Origin: JAATGA01 sp047605605
GTDB taxonomy: Bacteria; Pseudomonadota; Alphaproteobacteria; Rhodobacterales; Rhodobacteraceae
Assembly (NCBI GenBank): GCA_047605605.1
Contig: JASGFG010000063.1
Location: forward strand, 1 to 23,171
DNA length: 23,171 bases
Direction: 5' to 3'
This document shows positions 7,520-14,637 of the stretch, piece by piece (the stretch's first letter is position 1; the number at the start of each line of letters is the position of its first letter). Both the position numbers and the translations under genes were made by a program. The notes beneath the pieces are model-generated. The model did not search any database and was not told the origin of the DNA. It was given only the letters and a program-made list of their open reading frames with translations.

Positions 7520-8599
7520 ATGAACCGCAGAACGCTTTTGACCACCGTGGCGGCCGCTACCGCCGTGACCGTCCTGCCGCGCATCGCGTTGGCGGCGGAC
7601 AAGGTGAAGGTCGGCTTCATCTATGTCGGCCCCAAGAACGACGGCGGCTGGAGCCAGCACCACGCCGAGGCCGTCGCCAAGGCCAAGGAGCATTTCGGCG
7701 ACAAGGTCGAGATCGTCGAGCAGGAAAGCGTGCCCGAGGGCGCCGATGCCGAACGTGTCATGACCCAGATGGCGCTTGGCGGGGCCAGCCTGATCTTCTC
7801 GACCTCGTTCGGCTATATGGAGCCGACGCTGAACGTCGCGGGCAAGTTCCCCAAGGTGATGTTCGAACATGCCACCGGTTACAAAACCGCGCCGAACATG
7901 TCGGCCTACAACGCCCGCTTCTACGAAGGTCGCGCCGTCTGCGGCACCATCGCGGGCAAGATGACCAAGACCAACAAGATCGGCTATATCGCCTCTTTCC
8001 CGATCCCCGAGGTCATTCAGGGCATCAATTCGACCTATATCCATGCGAAAAAGGTCAACCCCGATGTCGAGCTGAAGGTGGTCTGGGCCTTCACCTGGTT
8101 CGACCCGGCGAAAGAGGCCGACGCGACCCAGGCGCTGATCGACCAGGGGGTCGACGTGGTGCTGGCGCATACCGATTCCACCGCGCCGCTGGCCACGCTG
8201 AAAAAGGCCGGGGCCTATGGGTTCGGCCAGGCGGGCGACATGATCGAATATGCGCCGACGCCGCGGCTGTCCTCGGTCATCGACAACTGGGCGCCCTATT
8301 ACATCGAGCGGATTCAGGCCGTCATCGACGGCAAGTGGCAGTCGCAGAATGTCTGGTATGGCATCAAGGAAGGCATGGTCGGCATCGGCGAGATCACCGA
8401 GGCCGTGCCCGCCGATGTGAAGGCCCTGGCCGAAAAGGTGCGCGACGACATTTCCTCGGGCGCCTATCACCCGTTCACCGGCCCGCTGAACAAGCAGGAT
8501 GGCTCGGTCTGGCTGAAAGAGGGCGAAGTGGCCGACGACGGCACGCTGTCGGGTCTGTCCTTCTATGTCGAAGGGATCGAGGGCGAAATTCCGAAATGA
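7520..8599 (+). CDS. BMP-family periplasmic substrate-binding protein
   Basis: Extracytoplasmic binding protein of 359 residues in the BMP (Bmp/Med/PnrA) family, which binds nucleosides or purine-related ligands. The start ATG 7520 is preceded by AGGGAG (7508-7513) at 6 bases. Residues 1-26 form a signal peptide, MNRRTLLTTVAAATAVTV followed by LPRIALAA, with probable cleavage after ALA; no lipobox cysteine is present. The RRTLL at the start is a weak twin-arginine-like motif. The mature part starts KVKVGFIYVGPKNDGGWSQ, where the N/D-x-G-W block is typical of BMP proteins, and later has VDVVLAHTDSTAPL in the second lobe. It closes the importer operon. A repeat and an intrinsic terminator follow at once. 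Sequence alone cannot tell xanthine, hypoxanthine, urate or nucleoside specificity. Confidence 0.9.
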   Translation: MNRRTLLTTVAAATAVTVLPRIALAADKVKVGFIYVGPKNDGGWSQHHAEAVAKAKEHFGDKVEIVEQESVPEGADAERVMTQMALGGASLIFSTSFGYMEPTLNVAGKFPKVMFEHATGYKTAPNMSAYNARFYEGRAVCGTIAGKMTKTNKIGYIASFPIPEVIQGINSTYIHAKKVNPDVELKVVWAFTWFDPAKEADATQALIDQGVDVVLAHTDSTAPLATLKKAGAYGFGQAGDMIEYAPTPRLSSVIDNWAPYYIERIQAVIDGKWQSQNVWYGIKEGMVGIGEITEAVPADVKALAEKVRDDISSGAYHPFTGPLNKQDGSVWLKEGEVADDGTLSGLSFYVEGIEGEIPK

Positions 8600-8627
8600 T
8601 CCTGTGCCGGCTGCACCCGGTTGCGGC

Positions 8628-8660
8628 CGGGGCCTCCGGCGGGAGTATTTGAACAAAGGG
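8628..8660 (+). repeat. Repeat copy C, after the binding-protein gene
   Basis: A short stem GCCGG/CCGGC is followed by GGGAGTATTTGAACAAAGGG. The GAGTATTT core and purine-rich tail match copies A and F. It lies 28 bases after the stop and in the same direction as the gene that ended. Confidence 0.6.
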
Positions 8661-8692
8661 AAAGCGGCGGGGCGAAGGTCCGGCCGCTTTTT
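8661..8692 (+). terminator. Intrinsic terminator of the xdh-transporter operon
   Basis: AAAGCGGC (8661-8668) pairs with GCCGCTTT (8683-8690), and TT extends the T tract to TTTTT. It lies about 60 bases after the binding-protein stop and directly after repeat copy C. Confidence 0.8.
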
Positions 8693-8728
8693 CGCACTCC
8701 GGGCCTTGCGCTTTGCGGGCGAAGGGGG

Positions 8729-8745
8729 TTGCCTGCGTCAGGCAA
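8729..8745 (+). other. Hairpin upstream of the FAD oxidoreductase gene
   Basis: TTGCCTG-CGT-CAGGCAA is a perfect 7-bp inverted repeat 22 bases before ATG 8768. It could be an operator or a leader hairpin. No clear -35/-10 pair was found near it. Confidence 0.4.
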
Positions 8746-8767
8746 GGCAGAGAGCGGCGGGGTGGAT

Positions 8768-9844
8768 ATGGGCAGCGATTTCCTGATCATCGGTGGCGGG
8801 ATCGCCGGAATTTCCGCCGCTGCCCGGCTGTCGGAACTGGGCAGCGTCACCCTGCTGGAGCAGGAGGCGGTTCTGGCGCATCATGCCTCCAGCCGGTCGG
8901 CCGCGTTGTATGAGCCGCATTACGGCAAACCGGCGGTGGTGGAACTGTCGCTCGCCTCGGGCGAGTTCTATCGTGGCGGAGAAGGCCTGTTGTCGCCGCG
9001 CGGTTTGCTGCTGGTCAGTGCGGCGGCGGATGAAGCCGTCGCGCGGGACGAGGCGGCGGCCATGGCGCTGGACCCGATCACGCCGGACGAGGCGCGGGGC
9101 CTCGTGCCGATCCTGAACGACACCGTGACTTTCGCGGCCTTCGGCGCCCATGCCTGGGACATTGATACCGATCTTCTGATCCAGACCTTTCTGCGTCGGG
9201 CCCGGTCGCGTGGGGCGACGGTCGAAACCGGGGCAGGGGTGAGGGCCCTGGCCCGGGACAGCGGCGGCTGGACGGCGACGACACCGAAAGGCGCGTTTTC
9301 CGGCCGCATCCTTGTGAACGCCGCTGGCCCCTGGGTTGACAGGGTGGCGGCATTGGCGGGTCTGGCACCCATCGGTTTCACGCCCTTCCGCCGGTCGATG
9401 GCGCGGATTCCCGCACCGGGCGGCCTTGATGTCTCGCGCTGGCCGATGATCTTTGGCGCGGATGAAAGCTGGTATGCCAAGCCGGATGCAGGTGCGCTGA
9501 TCGTGTCGCCGGCCGAGGAAGACCCGGCCGAGCCGCATGACGCCTGGGCCGACGACATGGTGCTGGCCGAAGGTCTGGCCCGGTATGAGGAAATGGTCCG
9601 CGAACCCGTATCGCGGGTTCTTGCCAACTGGGCGGGCCTGCGCACCTTTTCGCCCGACCGGGTGCCCGTGATCGGCTTTGCGCCGGGCCACACGGATTTC
9701 TTCTGGCTGGGCGGGCAGGGTGGCTATGGTTTCCAGACCGCCCCTGCTGCCAGCAGGCTGATTGCGGATCTGATCGGGGGGCGGCCCCCGGAAATCGACC
9801 CGGCACTGGTTGCCGCGCTTTCTCCCTCGAGGTTTGCGGGGTAA
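8768..9844 (+). CDS. FAD-dependent oxidoreductase, DAO (D-amino acid/glycine oxidase) family
   Basis: Flavoprotein of 358 residues with the N-terminal dinucleotide-binding motif FLIIGGGIAGISAAARL (5-21) followed by an acidic residue at the end of the second strand (LLEQE). The C-terminal block FFWLGGQGGYGFQTAPAAS resembles the GGNGGHG..-type FAD/substrate region of DadA-like enzymes. Family members oxidise secondary or D-amino acids such as glycine, sarcosine, D-amino acids or proline; the substrate cannot be assigned. ATG 8768 is chosen because the FAD motif begins five residues later; the purine-rich GGGGTGG just before it is close to the start. It is separated from the transporter operon by a terminator, so it probably has its own promoter. 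Another flavin amine dehydrogenase lies on the opposite strand at 11238-13739. Confidence 0.85.
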   Translation: MGSDFLIIGGGIAGISAAARLSELGSVTLLEQEAVLAHHASSRSAALYEPHYGKPAVVELSLASGEFYRGGEGLLSPRGLLLVSAAADEAVARDEAAAMALDPITPDEARGLVPILNDTVTFAAFGAHAWDIDTDLLIQTFLRRARSRGATVETGAGVRALARDSGGWTATTPKGAFSGRILVNAAGPWVDRVAALAGLAPIGFTPFRRSMARIPAPGGLDVSRWPMIFGADESWYAKPDAGALIVSPAEEDPAEPHDAWADDMVLAEGLARYEEMVREPVSRVLANWAGLRTFSPDRVPVIGFAPGHTDFFWLGGQGGYGFQTAPAASRLIADLIGGRPPEIDPALVAALSPSRFAG

Positions 9845-9865
9845 GGTAATTAATATTTGAAGTTA

Positions 9866-9871
9866 TATAAT
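9866..9871 (+). promoter_or_regulatory. Candidate -10 element in an AT-rich promoter region
   Basis: A perfect TATAAT lies in an AT-rich patch (about 9845-9890), which stands out in this GC-rich window. No good -35 lies 17 bases upstream, so an activator-dependent promoter, or one starting further downstream, is possible. It would drive the AhpD-like gene. Confidence 0.35.
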
Positions 9872-9888
9872 ATAAAAACGAATATTGT

Positions 9889-9902
9889 ATGATCTGGATC
9901 AT
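9889..9902 (+). promoter_or_regulatory. FNR/CRP-family-like palindromic site
   Basis: ATGATC-TG-GATCAT is a perfect dyad. It contains TGAT-N4-ATCA, the core of the FNR/FnrP/Nnr box (TTGAT-N4-ATCAA), with only the outermost base of each arm different. It lies 54 bases before the AhpD-like ATG. This suggests control by oxygen or nitric oxide, inferred from the motif only. Confidence 0.45.
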
Positions 9903-9915
9903 GCCGCGACCTGCC

Positions 9916-9938
9916 CTGCCCCCTTAGCCTGGGGGCAG
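9916..9938 (+). other. Leader hairpin before the AhpD-like gene
   Basis: CTGCCCCC (9916-9923) pairs perfectly with GGGGGCAG (9931-9938) around a 7-base loop. It ends 6 bases before the Shine-Dalgarno sequence AAGGAG (9945-9950). It lacks a T run, so mRNA stabilisation or leader control is more likely than termination. Confidence 0.5.
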
Positions 9939-9956
9939 ACAAGCAAGGAGCATGAG

Positions 9957-10307
9957 ATGAGCTGGACCGAAAAGAACGCCAAGATGCGAGAGCAGCTTCG
10001 GACCTGGAACCGCACCCGACCCGAGGTGGCGAAGGGCTTTGGCGCCTTGTCCAAGGCGGTCAAGGACGAGGGCGTGCTGGATTTCAAGGTCAAGGAACTC
10101 GTCGCCCTGGGCATCGCCATTTCGCAAAGATGCGAGGCCTGCATCGGCCTTCATGCCGAGGCGCTGGCCAAGGCCGGCGCCACCCGCGACGAGGTTGCCG
10201 ACGTGCTGGGCATGGCGGTGCAGATGGGCGGCGGCCCGGCGCTGATGTATACCGCCAAGGCGCTGGAGGCGTTCGACGAATTCGCGCCCGCCACGCAAGG
10301 GGGGTGA
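9957..10307 (+). CDS. AhpD-like / carboxymuconolactone decarboxylase-family protein
   Basis: Small all-alpha protein of 116 residues. The redox motif CEAC (C59, C62) is followed by H66 in RCEACIGLHAEAL, with E47 in KVKELVALG. This E...CxxC...H arrangement is the proton-relay/peroxidase-like site of AhpD and related alkylhydroperoxidases; decarboxylases of the same fold usually lack both cysteines, so a redox role is favoured. The start ATG 9957 has AAGGAG (9945-9950) at 6 bases; a longer frame open from 9885 runs through the leader hairpin and is unlikely. An FNR-like dyad and AT-rich promoter region lie upstream. The GH25 lipoprotein gene follows after 56 bases and may share the transcript. 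Confidence 0.88.
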   Translation: MSWTEKNAKMREQLRTWNRTRPEVAKGFGALSKAVKDEGVLDFKVKELVALGIAISQRCEACIGLHAEALAKAGATRDEVADVLGMAVQMGGGPALMYTAKALEAFDEFAPATQGG

Positions 10308-10363
10308 CAGTCGCCGGCACGACGGGCAGCATGGGTCTTCTGCGAATCCGTTCAAGGTGGCCC

Positions 10364-11143
10364 ATGCGTCTGTTCGTTGCCCTGTCTGCCGTTCTTCTGT
10401 CGGCCGTGCTGGCCGGTTGCGGCGGCGGCCCGCCCGCGCCGCAGCAGGGGGTTGCCCATGCGCCCGTCAACCCGCCGCGGTTCGGCGACAACGATCCGCA
10501 TCCCTGGTCAGGGCGCGCGCCGCAGGATTATGCCGTCCATGGCATCGACGTGTCGAAATACCAGCCGCCCATCGACTGGCGCGCCGCGCGCGAGGCCGGC
10601 GTCAGCTTTGCCTTCGTCAAGGCGACCGAGGGCGGGGACCGCGTAGACCCCGCCCTTGACGCCCATTGGAACGGCGCCCGCGCCGCGGGCATTCCGGTCG
10701 GGGCCTATCACTTTTTCTATCACTGCCGCCCGGCGGCCGAACAGGCGGACTGGTTCATCCGCAACGTGCCCAAAGGCGCCTTGCCCCCGGTGCTGGACAT
10801 GGAATGGACGCCGTTTTCCCCCACCTGCACCATCCGCCGATCGGGCGAGGTGATCCGGGCCGAGGCAAAGGTGTTCCTCGACAAGGTCATGGCGCATTAC
10901 GGACAGCGCCCGGTGATCTACACCACCCCGGATTTCTTCCGCGATACCGAGCTGTGGAGGGTCGGGAACTATCCCTTCTGGCTGCGCTCGGTCGCCGGGC
11001 ATCCCCAGGATGTCTATGCCGGCCGACACTGGAGCTTCTGGCAATACACCTCGACCGGCCTGATCCCGGGCATCGCAGGCGAAGTCGACATCAACGTCTT
11101 TGCGGGCGACAAGGCGCAATGGCAGGCCTTCGTCGGCCGTTAG
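10364..11143 (+). CDS. GH25-family lysozyme-like lipoprotein
   Basis: Glycoside hydrolase family 25 (N,O-diacetylmuramidase) protein, 259 residues. The start ATG 10364 is preceded by AAGGTGG (10354-10360) and gives a lipoprotein signal, MRLFVALSAVLLSAVLAGC, with lipobox LAGC and acylated C19; an in-frame ATG at 10331 would add 11 residues before the signal and is less likely. Catalytic features: GIDVSKYQ (60-67, with D62), VKATEG (85-90), AYHFFYH (114-120), VLDMEW (143-148) with the paired acidic residues D145 and E147, and a C-terminal WSFWQYTS and EVDINVF. It would act on peptidoglycan from a membrane anchor, in cell-wall turnover or remodelling. It is a lone gene rather than part of a phage or lysis cassette. 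Confidence 0.9.
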   Translation: MRLFVALSAVLLSAVLAGCGGGPPAPQQGVAHAPVNPPRFGDNDPHPWSGRAPQDYAVHGIDVSKYQPPIDWRAAREAGVSFAFVKATEGGDRVDPALDAHWNGARAAGIPVGAYHFFYHCRPAAEQADWFIRNVPKGALPPVLDMEWTPFSPTCTIRRSGEVIRAEAKVFLDKVMAHYGQRPVIYTTPDFFRDTELWRVGNYPFWLRSVAGHPQDVYAGRHWSFWQYTSTGLIPGIAGEVDINVFAGDKAQWQAFVGR

Positions 11144-11150
11144 CGCATTG

Positions 11151-11182
11151 AAAAGGGGGGACCGGGTGCCCGATCCCCCCTT
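11151..11182. terminator. Bidirectional terminator between the GH25 gene and the GcvT-type dehydrogenase gene
   Basis: GGGGGGA (11155-11161) pairs with TCCCCCC (11174-11180), with an inner CGGG/CCCG stem. AAAA precedes the stem, giving a TTTT tract for - strand transcripts; TT follows on the + strand. It separates two convergent genes. Confidence 0.75.
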
Positions 11183-11226
11183 CATCTTGGCCCAAATACC
11201 CCGGGGGTGCGGGGGCTGGCCCCCGC
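11181..11226 (-). repeat. Repeat copy D, after the GcvT-type dehydrogenase gene
   Basis: Read on the - strand it starts 11 bases after the stop. It has palindrome GCGGGGGC-CA-GCCCCCGC, then ACCCCCGGGGTATTTGGG and CCAAGATGAA. The palindrome differs from copy A only in its outermost base pairs, and the tail matches copy B. Confidence 0.75.
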
Positions 11227-11237
11227 CTCCTTCGGCT

Positions 11238-13739
11238 TCAGCCATCCACGCGGATGCGGGCGTTCGACGGATCGAACGGGCTGTCCTCGACCACCACGGC
11301 ATCCCATTCCTTCAGCAGCATCTTGACCTTCAGCTTTTGCCCCACGACCGCCAGTTCGGGGGCGACATAGCCCATGCCGATCTGCTTGCCGAAGGCGACC
11401 GAGTAGCCGCCCGAGGTCAGGCGGCCGACCTTCTTGCCGTCGACCAGCAGCGCCTCCTTGCCCCACGGGTCGGTATCATCCGGCCCGTCGATCAGCACCG
11501 TCACGCATTTCGCGCGGATGCCGGTGTCGATCATCGCCTGCTTGCCACGGAATTCCTTGGCCAGATCGACAAAGCGGTCCAGACCCCCTTCCAGCGGCGT
11601 CGCATCGCGGCCCAGATCGGACCCGAAGGCGCGATAGGATTTTTCCTGCCGCAGCCAGTTCTGCGCGCGCGCGCCCACGGGTTTCAACCCGTGCTTCGCC
11701 CCCGCCTCGATCAGCAGATCCCACAGGTAACGCCCGAACTCGATGGGATAGTGCAGCTCCCACCCGAGTTCCCCGGTATAGGCCACGCGGATGGCGCGGA
11801 CCGGGCACATGCCCAGTTCGATGTTGCGCATGGTCAGCCAGGGGAAGCGTTTGTTGCCCAGAACCGTATCCGGGTCGGCGTCCTTGACGATTTCACGCAG
11901 GATCGCGCGGGCGTTCGGCCCGGCCAGCGCATAAACGCCCCATTGGGTCGTCACATCATGGATGTCGACATGACCGCCGCCCTGACCCATGAAATCTTCG
12001 GCGGATTTCAGCAGGAAGTCGGCGTCATAGCTGGTCCATGCCCCGGCCGAGATGATGTAGTATTCATTCTCGGCCAGCCGGACGATGGTGTATTCCGTCC
12101 TGACGGTGCCCTGCTCGGTCAGCGCATAGGTCAGGTTGATCCGGCCCACATTCGGCAGCTTGTTGCAGGTGAAGTGGTCCAGGAACGCCGTCGCCCCCGG
12201 CCCGCGCACCAGATGCTTGGTGAAGGCCGACGCGTCGATAAGGCCGCAGGTGCCCCGCACGGCCTCGGCCTCGGCTTTGGCATATTGCCACCAGGCACCG
12301 CGACGGAAGCTGCGGCTGTCATGGTCAAAGGACACGGGCGCATCGACGGGACCGTAATAGTTCGGACGGTCCCAGCCGTTCACCTGACCGAATTGCGCGC
12401 CCAGTGCCTTTTGCCGGTCATAGGCGGGGGCGGTGCGCAGCGGGCGCGCCGCCTCGCGCTCCTCATCGGGGTGGTGAAGGATGAAGACATGCTCATAGCA
12501 TTCCTCGTTCTTCTTCACCGCATAGTCGGTGGTCATCCAAGACCCGTAACGCTTGGGATCGAGGCTGGCCATGTCGATCTCGGCTTCGCCCGCGACCATC
12601 ATCTGGGCCAGGTAATATCCCGTGCCCCCGGCCGCCGTGATCCCGAAGCTGAACCCTTCGGCCAGCCACATGTTGCGCAGGCCCGGCGCCGGGCCGACCA
12701 GCGGGTTGCCGTCGGGGGTATAGCAGATCGGGCCGTTGAAATCGTCCTTCAGCCCCACGGTTTCCGAGGACGGCAGGCGGTGGATCATCGACATGTATTC
12801 CGCCTCGATCCGTTCCAGATCCAGCGGGAACAGGTCGGCGCGGAAGCTGTCGGGCACGCCATAGGCGAAGCGTGCCGGGGCATTGCGTTCATACGGGCCA
12901 AGGATCCAGCCGCCGCGTTCCTCGCGCACATACCATTTCGCATCGGCATCGCGCAGCACGGGGTGTTCGGGGTTTCCGGCCGCGCGATACGCTTGCAGCG
13001 CGGGGTCCGGCTCGGTCACGATATACTGGTGTTCGACCGGAATCGCCGGGATCTTGATGCCCAGCAGTTTCGCCGTGCGCTGCGCATGGTTGCCCGTGGC
13101 GGTGACGACATGTTCGGCGCGGATCTCGTATTTTTCATCCGAGGCGACCAGCATCCCCCCTTTTTCCACCATCCGCGTGACCGAGACGATCCATTCGTCT
13201 CCGGTCCAGAAATAGCCGTCGACCTGGATCTTGCGCTCGATCGTCACGCCCAACTGCCGCGCGCCCTTGGCCATGGCCTGGGTCACGTCGGCGGGGTTGA
13301 TATAGCCGTCCTGCGGGTGGAACAGCGCGCCCTTCAGGTCTTCGGTGCGCAGAAGCGGCCAGCGATCCTTCATCTGGGCGGGCGTCAGGAATTCGTGATA
13401 GACCCCGGCGGTTTCCGCGACCGAGGAATAGAGCATATACTCGTCCATCCGCGCATCAGTCTGCGCCATGCGCAGGTTGCCGCAGATGGAAAACCCGGCG
13501 TTCAGGCCGGTTTCCGCCTCAAGCCCCTTGTAGAAATCCACCGAATACTTGTGGATGTGGGTCGTCGCGAAGGACATGTTGAACAGCGGCAGCAGACCCG
13601 CCGCGTGCCAGGTGGACCCGCTGGTCAACTCGTCGCGTTCCACCAGCATCGTGTCCCAGCCTGCCTTTTGCAGGTGATAGGCAATCGAGGTGCCAACGGC
13701 GCCGCCGCCGACGACAAGGGCTTTCACATGGGTCTTCAT
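11238..13739 (-). CDS. Dimethylglycine/sarcosine dehydrogenase-like FAD-GcvT protein
   Basis: Two-part enzyme of 833 residues: an N-terminal DAO-type FAD domain and a C-terminal aminomethyltransferase (GcvT/T-protein) domain of about 400 residues. The FAD motif is VVGGGAVGTSIAYHL (9-23). GSTWHAAGLLP (41-51) holds H45 at the position of the histidine that carries FAD covalently in dimethylglycine and sarcosine dehydrogenases. Family enzymes demethylate N-methylated glycines and pass the one-carbon unit to tetrahydrofolate; dimethylglycine versus sarcosine cannot be settled from sequence. The start ATG at 13739-13737 is chosen because the FAD motif follows directly and GGAG lies 8 bases upstream; the frame stays open further back. 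It is downstream of znuB on the same strand after 118 bases that contain a possible operator, so it probably has its own promoter. Confidence 0.9.
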   Translation of the reverse strand: MKTHVKALVVGGGAVGTSIAYHLQKAGWDTMLVERDELTSGSTWHAAGLLPLFNMSFATTHIHKYSVDFYKGLEAETGLNAGFSICGNLRMAQTDARMDEYMLYSSVAETAGVYHEFLTPAQMKDRWPLLRTEDLKGALFHPQDGYINPADVTQAMAKGARQLGVTIERKIQVDGYFWTGDEWIVSVTRMVEKGGMLVASDEKYEIRAEHVVTATGNHAQRTAKLLGIKIPAIPVEHQYIVTEPDPALQAYRAAGNPEHPVLRDADAKWYVREERGGWILGPYERNAPARFAYGVPDSFRADLFPLDLERIEAEYMSMIHRLPSSETVGLKDDFNGPICYTPDGNPLVGPAPGLRNMWLAEGFSFGITAAGGTGYYLAQMMVAGEAEIDMASLDPKRYGSWMTTDYAVKKNEECYEHVFILHHPDEEREAARPLRTAPAYDRQKALGAQFGQVNGWDRPNYYGPVDAPVSFDHDSRSFRRGAWWQYAKAEAEAVRGTCGLIDASAFTKHLVRGPGATAFLDHFTCNKLPNVGRINLTYALTEQGTVRTEYTIVRLAENEYYIISAGAWTSYDADFLLKSAEDFMGQGGGHVDIHDVTTQWGVYALAGPNARAILREIVKDADPDTVLGNKRFPWLTMRNIELGMCPVRAIRVAYTGELGWELHYPIEFGRYLWDLLIEAGAKHGLKPVGARAQNWLRQEKSYRAFGSDLGRDATPLEGGLDRFVDLAKEFRGKQAMIDTGIRAKCVTVLIDGPDDTDPWGKEALLVDGKKVGRLTSGGYSVAFGKQIGMGYVAPELAVVGQKLKVKMLLKEWDAVVVEDSPFDPSNARIRVDG

Positions 13740-13793
13740 GGCGCGACTCCGCAATTCCGTGGCTGGACCATACATGACGCAAAGCGCGCAAGC

Positions 13794-13833
13794 CGTGCAG
13801 GAAAGCACGACATTCCGCATCCTAAAACGACAT
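13794..13833. promoter_or_regulatory. Possible operator upstream of the GcvT-type dehydrogenase gene
   Basis: CGTGC-AGGAAA-GCACG (13794-13809) is an inverted repeat. Overlapping it, ACGACAT occurs twice (13807-13813 and 13827-13833), exactly 20 bases apart start to start, which is two helical turns. This spacing suits a dimeric or tandemly bound regulator. The region lies 55-95 bases before the ATG. The regulator is unknown. Confidence 0.35.
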
Positions 13834-13857
13834 GCAGGTCAGTTCGCGCCATCGCCC

Positions 13858-14637
13858 TCAGCCGCGGCGCAGCGTGGCCAGAACCGCAAAGGTCGCCGCC
13901 GCGACGACGATGATCGACGGCCCTGCGGGCGTATCCTGCCACAGCGACAGGGCCAGACCGCCAAGGCTCGCCCCCGCACCTATGCCTGCGGCCAGAAGGG
14001 CCATCGCCTCGGGCGTGCGCGACAGCGACCGGGCGGCGGCGGCGGGAACGATCAGCAGCGCCGCGATCAGCAGCGCGCCGACGACCTTCAGGGCGACCGC
14101 GACCGTCACGGCCAGTGCCAGCGTCAGGATCAGCCGCTCGCGTCCCGGATCGACGCCCGAGGCCTGGGCCAGATCCTCGTCGACCGTGGCGGTCAGCAAC
14201 CCTTGCCACCGCCAGACCAGCAGCGCCACCACCGCAAGCGCCCCCAGCCAGATGAACCCCAGATCCGTGCGCGATACCGCCAGGATGTCGCCGAAAAGCC
14301 AGGCGGAAAGGTCGGTGCGCACCCCCACCAGTGCCGCCGCCACCAGGCCGAAGGCCAGCGCCGAATGCGCCATGACGCCCAGCACCGTGTCGACCGCCCA
14401 GCCCCGTCCCGCCAGAAGCGCGACCGTCGCCCCCATGGCCAGCGCCACGGCCAGCGTTCCCAGCCCCACCGGCAGGTCGAAGGCCAGCGCCAGTGCCACG
14501 CCAAGGATCGCCGCATGGGCCGTCGCATCGCCGAAATAGGCCATCCGCCGCCAGACGACGAATGCCCCCAGCGGTCCCGTCGCCAGCGACAGCCCCACCC
14601 CCGCCAAGGCCGCGCGGACCAGGAAATCGTCAAGCAT
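13858..14637 (-). CDS. znuB: Zinc ABC importer permease ZnuB
   Basis: ABC-3 family permease of 259 residues, with hydrophobic segments through its length. MLDDFLVRAALAGVGLSLATGPLG at the start is followed by FVVWRRMAYFGDATAHAAILGVALA, a conserved block of ZnuB/TroC proteins with the D-A-x-x-H-A-A pattern. The start ATG at 14637-14635 overlaps the end of znuC by 8 bases, which is typical of coupled transporter genes; an upstream in-frame ATG would place 13 extra residues over the ZnuC tail. It forms the membrane channel for zinc with ZnuC and ZnuA, and is transcribed with zur and znuC from the Zur-controlled divergent promoter. Confidence 0.93.
   Translation of the reverse strand: MLDDFLVRAALAGVGLSLATGPLGAFVVWRRMAYFGDATAHAAILGVALALAFDLPVGLGTLAVALAMGATVALLAGRGWAVDTVLGVMAHSALAFGLVAAALVGVRTDLSAWLFGDILAVSRTDLGFIWLGALAVVALLVWRWQGLLTATVDEDLAQASGVDPGRERLILTLALAVTVAVALKVVGALLIAALLIVPAAAARSLSRTPEAMALLAAGIGAGASLGGLALSLWQDTPAGPSIIVVAAATFAVLATLRRG

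Noticed and set aside
10308..11143. GH25 gene as part of a prophage lysis cassette
   Set aside because: It has a lipoprotein signal and no holin, spanin or other phage gene nearby; a housekeeping cell-wall role is simpler.
11100..13913. A very long open frame on the + strand opposite the GcvT-type dehydrogenase gene
   Set aside because: It mirrors the true gene in codon phase, has no recognisable domain, and is arginine/histidine-rich as expected for the antisense of a GC-rich gene.
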